Shown piece by piece: positions 59,398-64,000 of a stretch of DNA of 64,000 nucleotides. Below the pieces are notes generated by a model. It was not told the DNA's origin and made no database searches. It saw nothing but the letters and a program-made list of their open reading frames with translations. Each line of letters starts with the position of its first letter. Positions within the stretch are counted from its first letter, which is position 1. Source of the stretch: a bacterium (GTDB lineage: Bacteria; CAIWAD01); contig JAUXWS010000087.1 of the NCBI GenBank assembly GCA_030685015.1, forward strand, positions 102,292 through 166,291, read 5' to 3'. Made by a program: the position numbers and the translations under genes.

Positions 59398-59562
59398 TCA
59401 GGTTCCCCGACTATACTTATGGTAAACGGAATAATTTGCGACTGTCTGCCCGGATTCCAAATCCTGATCACGCTTCAATAGCTGCATGAATTCCTGTTCA
59501 GTCGGCAGATGCTCATGGTCCGGGTGATTCCCGCTCTTGACGGCTGGCTTCTCGTCGTTCAT
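59398..59562 (-). CDS. RiPP precursor peptide (54 aa)
   Basis: ATG 59562 with AAGGAG seven bases upstream and TGA at 59400-59398. The 54-residue peptide has a charged, helical leader-like part (residues 18-36, HLPTEQEFMQLLKRDQDLE) and a C-terminal tail GQTVANYSVYHKYSRGT (38-54) with Tyr at 44, 47 and 50. This gives three consecutive Tyr-X-X triplets (YSV, YHK, YSR). It is the first gene of the operon and directly precedes three radical-SAM genes. It has no other explanation that I can see. Longer reading to 59673 lacks a good start. Confidence 0.75.
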   Translation of the reverse strand: MNDEKPAVKSGNHPDHEHLPTEQEFMQLLKRDQDLESGQTVANYSVYHKYSRGT

Positions 59563-59673
59563 GGAGTCGCTCCTTAGCTCGCTGTTGGAAGTTTCTAAAG
59601 CGGATCGCGTTCCCTTTTGTATTAGGCCATACGGGACAGAAAAACACCGAAACGATGCATGACCTAAATACAT

Positions 59674-60094
59674 CTTGAATGAACTAAAGTCGATCGGAAT
59701 AACTCATCAACCATTAAATGGTCAATTTGTTCAGATCGCTGTGCATTTTATCGACCAGCTCGTTGAACGTGACTGCAAGATAGTATTCCGACTTCTGTCT
59801 GGTCATGCTATCGAGCCCCAGCCTGAGAATGAGGAAAACTTCGCGCATCAGAACAGGAGAGTCAAGGGCACATGTGGATTCCTTGTGACCTCATCCCCAA
59901 CCTAGGATCAGCAAACATTAGGGGCAATCAGGCAACTGGAGTGAGCCGTCCAGGCCGACTGACACATCTACCAACCAGACACGAATAGGGCCCGCAAGCA
60001 CTTGCAGCTGGCCTTGCCCATTGCCACTCTCATATCCTGAAGTTCCGGGCCTGGCGGCCGGCCGTCTGCTCCTGGGCGACTGGCTGCGGTTCAT
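59674..60094. other. Gap upstream of the peptide operon
   Basis: No convincing gene. The stretch should hold the precursor promoter (minus strand, 59563-59680), for which I can name no clear hexamers, and the right end of the peptide island. A 76-codon plus-strand frame (59675-59905) is present but has no ribosome site. The DNA is patchy and may contain insertion remnants. Confidence 0.5.
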
Positions 60095-60115
60095 TTGTTG
60101 TCAAGAAAGGGGGAT

Positions 60116-60556
60116 ATTTTGGAAATATTCTATTGCTTCAACTGCGCAAGGAAAAACGGACACGTGGATCCTGTTGACCCAACAGGAATTACACTAACAT
60201 CCTATCAATTGGGAAAATACATTAAACACACATGTCCATCAAGTATTTATGACATTAATTCCGTACTTGTTGATGGCAGTTTATCTGCTTACGAAAACTA
60301 CCTGATCACTGCTTCTGCATCTGGTTGTCTTCAGTTGGATGATCGTGGAAGAAAGAACTTGATCTATTATGCAGGAGAAGAAACGGGCCTTCAATACAAT
60401 AATGGAATATATACGATGCCGTGTAGTGGTATTAAAGTTGCCTTCTGTGAAGATGTTGGAAAAATTCATCTGTTTCCAAAAGTTTTTCACCCGAACTCCA
60501 GAACATGCACAGACTGTGGCTGCCCTGTTCCATTCAACCCCTATTTTACATTCTAA
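60116..60556 (+). CDS. Low-GC orphan gene with cysteine pairs
   Basis: A 146-aa protein with TTG start 60116 and AGGGGG upstream (TTG 60095 is an alternative). It is visibly far richer in A and T than its neighbours. Sequence features: CFNCARK near the N-terminus and CTDCGCPVPF near the end, two cysteine pairs that could form a zinc ribbon. No known family. It sits alone between two islands and converges on the restriction gene. Confidence 0.6.
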   Translation: MLEIFYCFNCARKNGHVDPVDPTGITLTSYQLGKYIKHTCPSSIYDINSVLVDGSLSAYENYLITASASGCLQLDDRGRKNLIYYAGEETGLQYNNGIYTMPCSGIKVAFCEDVGKIHLFPKVFHPNSRTCTDCGCPVPFNPYFTF

Positions 60557-60583
60557 CTAATACTGATGATTATCTATTAGATC

Positions 60584-61603
60584 CTATCTAACACGATACT
60601 CTCGGATTCGTGTGTGATCAATCAGTAATTCCATCGTCGTCAATGTAAACACTTTGCCGTCCGTCGCTTGCAGCATGCGCCGCATGTCCTCCCGCCGGAC
60701 TTTAAACCCTCTGCCGGCGATGCAGGCAATCACATCATAATCTCTGCCCTGTTCATCCCGCAACGTCCTGAGTCGCTGCACGCGAGTCACTTTGTCCCGA
60801 GCTGTCCCATCATCTTCGGTCAGCTTGGCTTCTATCACTGCAACCGGCGTGAACTCGTCCGGAATGAAGAAATCCGGGTTTTGGTCGAAGCCCGCGATCC
60901 GTTCAGCGCGCTTTGTATCACGGAAACTGATCTTAGCTTCCGTCAGCACGTTCTTGACCGCAACCTCTACTACCTCACCCACAAGTTCGCTGACTGAATC
61001 GCGATGGGTTGCAAATGGGCGACCAAGAAATCTCTCATAAAGCAGAACCGGATAGGGCGCTCCGAGATCGGCGATCGACCGCAGACTCTGGAACCCATGG
61101 GCCGTGTCCGCCTTCTCCAGGCGATGAATTATTCCTGGAGGCATGGTCCTTGTTGCCTCCTCGATGGTCCGCACACCTGCTTCGACCATTGCTCGCACCC
61201 TTTGGCCTGTGAGGCCATTGCCTAAGCTAATCGGGTCCAGAGGGTGAAGACGAATCCTACGATCAATGGCGCGCGCCGCTCCCTGATCAATGGTGACGTC
61301 CATGCGTTCCGTTGTCACAAAGGCCCACTCTGGTGGCGTAAAACCCAAAATGCAGCGGAAGACTATTAAGGAGATTGGAACTCGCTGAACGGCAGCGAGT
61401 ATAGTGTCAGTCGTTACAGTGCCAAATGCATCTGTGTGAAAGCGAAGCGCTTGGTAGCCACGTTCAAAAGTTGGATAGTCTATGAACCCTTCACCCTTTG
61501 GCATCTCCAGGAAACTTGACGAGAGTTCGCCGAACACCTCGTCAACTAACGGCTCCCAGGCAATTTCTGGATCGCGGTAATCGATCTCAAAACGCAATGG
61601 CAT
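60584..61603 (-). CDS. Type II-like restriction endonuclease, PD-(D/E)XK fold
   Basis: A 339-aa protein. C-terminal region has the nuclease signature with D244 in NPDFF, then the E258-A-K260 tripeptide in VAVIEAKL. N-terminal 200 residues are a likely target-recognition part. The gene overlaps the upstream methylase by 17 bases, a typical R-M pairing. Cleavage specificity unknown. Confidence 0.75.
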   Translation of the reverse strand: MPLRFEIDYRDPEIAWEPLVDEVFGELSSSFLEMPKGEGFIDYPTFERGYQALRFHTDAFGTVTTDTILAAVQRVPISLIVFRCILGFTPPEWAFVTTERMDVTIDQGAARAIDRRIRLHPLDPISLGNGLTGQRVRAMVEAGVRTIEEATRTMPPGIIHRLEKADTAHGFQSLRSIADLGAPYPVLLYERFLGRPFATHRDSVSELVGEVVEVAVKNVLTEAKISFRDTKRAERIAGFDQNPDFFIPDEFTPVAVIEAKLTEDDGTARDKVTRVQRLRTLRDEQGRDYDVIACIAGRGFKVRREDMRRMLQATDGKVFTLTTMELLIDHTRIREYRVR

Positions 61604-63785
61604 CCTGGTTCCTCTCGTTCATTTCGGCCAGGGCGAACAAAGGACCCATGGCGCTAGACGTCTGCACTTCAGTCACCTGGAGCTGCACCACCACGGCCTC
61701 TGGATCTGCTATCTGGTGCAGAACCTGTCCAAACAACTTGAGCTTGTCGCCAGTAGGTAGGGTACTATCCCATGAGGATCTAAGGCGCCAAATAGACATA
61801 CGCGTTAGGTGACCAAACACAATGCACCGCGTGTCACCGCGCGTCGGCTTACGCCCGCCAACCGTTAGCAACTCCAGATCATGATTCACTACAGCCGCAA
61901 GTTCCGCCGAGGTCTCGAATTGCCACTGCCGTGGCGCCCAGCCAGAACTCCTGCAAACAAATACAGTGTCGACGATTGACGAGGCGGTTCCGTGGATATG
62001 TATCGATCCACCCATTTCAGCCGGACAGGGAAGCGAAGCAGAGCATGTAAGGCCAGAGTCCAAAATGGCGACACCAACAGCAAAATACGCTTCGATCTTG
62101 TTGTGGTGATACGTGAACGCAAGGGGCGCCCCTGGCTTAAGCGACTCGGCCATCCGCGAGTAGACCCTGGAAAGACCATCCGTGAAATGCTCGATGCCGC
62201 GCCCACGGGTCACATTGCCGGTTAGCTCTGCTTCAGCTCTAGTGGACAGGCGGTCGAACCCTTCCGCGTCCTTGCCTACAATCCGGCGAAGCCAGACGTA
62301 ACAGAAGTCCATCAACTCGCCGTACTGGACGTTTCCGAAGTAAGGTGGATCTGTGAAGACTGCGTCGATGCTCTGTGGAGGTAGCTCAGCAATTGTCGAA
62401 TCCTGACAGTGGATCCCAACCACACGCTGTCGAGCGCCATTTCGCTTCTCCCCAATCCACTCACCTGTAATAGGCACCTGCACGTTCTGCGTGCCCACAC
62501 GATGCATCTCAAATGGCTCAACGCAGTAACGTTTCGCCTTTGTATACTTCTCGACAATGTTCGTCCAACCACCTGACCCGACATTCGTACCACCACCGTT
62601 TACGATCCCCAGCAAATTCGACTCGCACTGCACCAGCCCAATAGGGAACCCGTGCACCGAGAAGATGTCGAGCGATTTCAGAGCCCAAGTGTCGTACCGG
62701 CAAAGAAGATTCTGATAGCGAAGTAAATCGGATAGGTTTGTCGCAAGTGCGTGGCGCACCCGCGTGTCTTTCACACTGTGGATCGAGCGCGCACTGAGTT
62801 CCAGGTCGAGCAACTGGCGGTGATTGAACATTTGACGGTAATAGCTGTAGCCCCACTTGCGCAACCGGTCTGTCTCATCGCCTGGCAGAATTTCCTGATC
62901 AGGGACGAATCGTGGTTGGGTCTTGGCCCAACGCTCGTCCACCAAATTGAGTCGGGCTAAATCCTTCGAGTCCGGCTTCTTGAAGAAACGCCCCTTATGA
63001 CCGGCCTTTCGGAGAGGATTGAAATACTCGATCGCAAATAGCCGGTGCCTAAGTGGCCCCGCCTCTGGACGCGGATACTGGTTGACGTGTCCGCATCGGC
63101 CGCACGAACAGCGACCTCGGCCAGCTGGTCCGTCCAAAACTAGCGTAGTGTCGCATTCAGCGCATGCCCCTGGGGCGCTTCTATCGGCCGCCTCGTTCAA
63201 CTCTCCGCAACAAGGACAGATCAGCACGTTCAACGGATGCCGGGAATCCTCAGACACCAAATACCCAGGAAACAGGTCGACTGGACTGCCGCATTCTTGA
63301 CAGTCAATAATCTTAACCCACAGGAAGTACTTCACCGGCACATCAATATCGCCGTAGATCGGACAATCAGTCGTGTAGAATTGGCCAATATCACTAGCCA
63401 AGTTCCCCAACAAATGATCAGCCGCTTCCTGATAGTCTTTGAGATCCAGGTGCTCAATTTCCTCGCGAACGATCCAAGAGGCCATCGGGTTGATGTCAAA
63501 TCCGGCAACGTCACATCCCACACGATTGGCCTCCAACAATGGAGTACCACCTCCCATGAACGGATCGGCGACCATTCGACCTGGGAAGTCATTTGCGACG
63601 AAGTACAAGTCTTGAAGTGATCCCTCACCGAACTCCGCAAGAGTCAACGCCCGAAACAAGGCTCCTGGCCGACGCGCGAACCACTTATGTACTGCGATTA
63701 TAGGGCGATAGTTTTGCTGGATTTGCTTTTCACGAAGGGCGAGGCCCGCTACAAAAGAAATGTCAAACCGGGATTCAATGGACAT
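61587..63785 (-). CDS. Adenine-specific DNA methylase with inserted zinc ribbons
   Basis: A 732-aa methyltransferase. SAM motif DPFMGGGTPLLEANRVG is at 74-90 and the catalytic VFTDPPYFGNVQYGELMDFC near 475-495. Between them are four Cys clusters (CQEC 162-165, CPCC 190-193, CAEC 208-211, CSCGRC 226-231), i.e. two zinc ribbons, as in DUF1156-type methylases. AAGGAG precedes the ATG. Cognate endonuclease downstream. A third, short ORF ends just before the start (TAATG). Confidence 0.85.
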   Translation of the reverse strand: MSIESRFDISFVAGLALREKQIQQNYRPIIAVHKWFARRPGALFRALTLAEFGEGSLQDLYFVANDFPGRMVADPFMGGGTPLLEANRVGCDVAGFDINPMASWIVREEIEHLDLKDYQEAADHLLGNLASDIGQFYTTDCPIYGDIDVPVKYFLWVKIIDCQECGSPVDLFPGYLVSEDSRHPLNVLICPCCGELNEAADRSAPGACAECDTTLVLDGPAGRGRCSCGRCGHVNQYPRPEAGPLRHRLFAIEYFNPLRKAGHKGRFFKKPDSKDLARLNLVDERWAKTQPRFVPDQEILPGDETDRLRKWGYSYYRQMFNHRQLLDLELSARSIHSVKDTRVRHALATNLSDLLRYQNLLCRYDTWALKSLDIFSVHGFPIGLVQCESNLLGIVNGGGTNVGSGGWTNIVEKYTKAKRYCVEPFEMHRVGTQNVQVPITGEWIGEKRNGARQRVVGIHCQDSTIAELPPQSIDAVFTDPPYFGNVQYGELMDFCYVWLRRIVGKDAEGFDRLSTRAEAELTGNVTRGRGIEHFTDGLSRVYSRMAESLKPGAPLAFTYHHNKIEAYFAVGVAILDSGLTCSASLPCPAEMGGSIHIHGTASSIVDTVFVCRSSGWAPRQWQFETSAELAAVVNHDLELLTVGGRKPTRGDTRCIVFGHLTRMSIWRLRSSWDSTLPTGDKLKLFGQVLHQIADPEAVVVQLQVTEVQTSSAMGPLFALAEMNERNQDAIAF

Positions 63786-64000
63786 TAACTGAGCTCCTTA
63801 TCTGACAACAAATCAGTATTGTAATCGCCTCGGTAGAGCTCGCCGATCTTGGTATTGAGAATGGGCTTCATATCACGCATTACAAGATGGTCGCCATCGG
63901 TTCAACATGATGGAAAAGTAGCAAGGGGATGCGACCCAGCCGAATGTAGCGGTAGAAACAAAAGTCGCAGCCGAAATGCTATTTTACAATTCATCAATTT
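63786..64000. other. Region upstream of the methylase
   Basis: On the minus strand a frame ending KIGELYRGDYNTDLLSDKEL stops at TAA overlapping the methylase ATG. It opens only after a TGA, with ATG codons 31 and 28 residues from its end (the first near 63878), and has no good ribosome site. It may be a very small gene or the remnant of a larger upstream R-M gene. Nothing else is supported to the window edge. Confidence 0.35.

Noticed and set aside
59675-59905. 76-codon plus-strand frame upstream of the precursor
   Set aside because: No ribosome site, no domain, and it lies in the expected promoter region of the peptide operon.

Overview
The window is high-GC, double-membrane bacterial DNA (a Wzi-like outer-membrane protein and a LolA-like periplasmic protein are encoded) that carries a large contractile-tailed prophage followed by a less GC-rich accessory island. 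I cannot assign the organism. The secreted nuclease with a C-terminal fibronectin-like tail and the overall gene style would suit an FCB-group candidate phylum, but that is only an impression.

Bases 1-14033 look like host chromosome: an exopolysaccharide/O-antigen operon on the minus strand (membrane protein, Wzi-like porin, WecA/MraY-family transferase), an LhgO-like FAD oxidase divergent from a uracil-DNA-glycosylase-like protein, a TetR regulator, trpS, an iron-dependent alcohol dehydrogenase, a LolA-like protein with an ABC-2 exporter, a 13-copy 11-bp tandem repeat in front of a secreted endonuclease/exonuclease/phosphatase, an asparaginase-family enzyme whose catalytic blocks are in swapped order, and tRNA-Asn(GTT) with a strong terminator.

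Bases ~14080-53830 are a myovirus-type prophage. Read from the terminase leftwards on the minus strand it has terminase, portal, a 1505-aa MuF head protein fused to a kinase-like domain and an unidentified C-terminal domain, two small companions, a DNA-adenine-methylase/protease/scaffold fusion with a nested scaffold start, capsid, head-tail connectors, sheath, tube, G/GT chaperones with an A AAA AAG frameshift site, tape measure, baseplate, tail fibres, holin candidate and lytic transglycosylase. On the plus strand lie a XerC-like recombinase and about a dozen small ORFs. Four of their transcription units start from near-identical 70-95 bp promoter modules and most end in hairpin terminators. 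No replication or repressor gene is recognisable.

Bases 53958-59562 are a compact minus-strand operon that I read as a new type of RiPP (ribosomally made, modified peptide) pathway: a 54-aa precursor ending in three consecutive Tyr-X-X triplets, three different radical-SAM enzymes (at least one with a textbook SPASM domain), a helical protein carrying two Asp-rich motifs, and a UPF0489/arginase-fold protein of the type known to convert peptide arginine to ornithine. The last Tyr triplet of the precursor contains the only Arg of the core. This is the most interesting system in the window.

Bases 60100-63785 hold a low-GC orphan gene and a two-gene restriction-modification system (PD-(D/E)XK endonuclease plus a zinc-ribbon-bearing adenine methylase).
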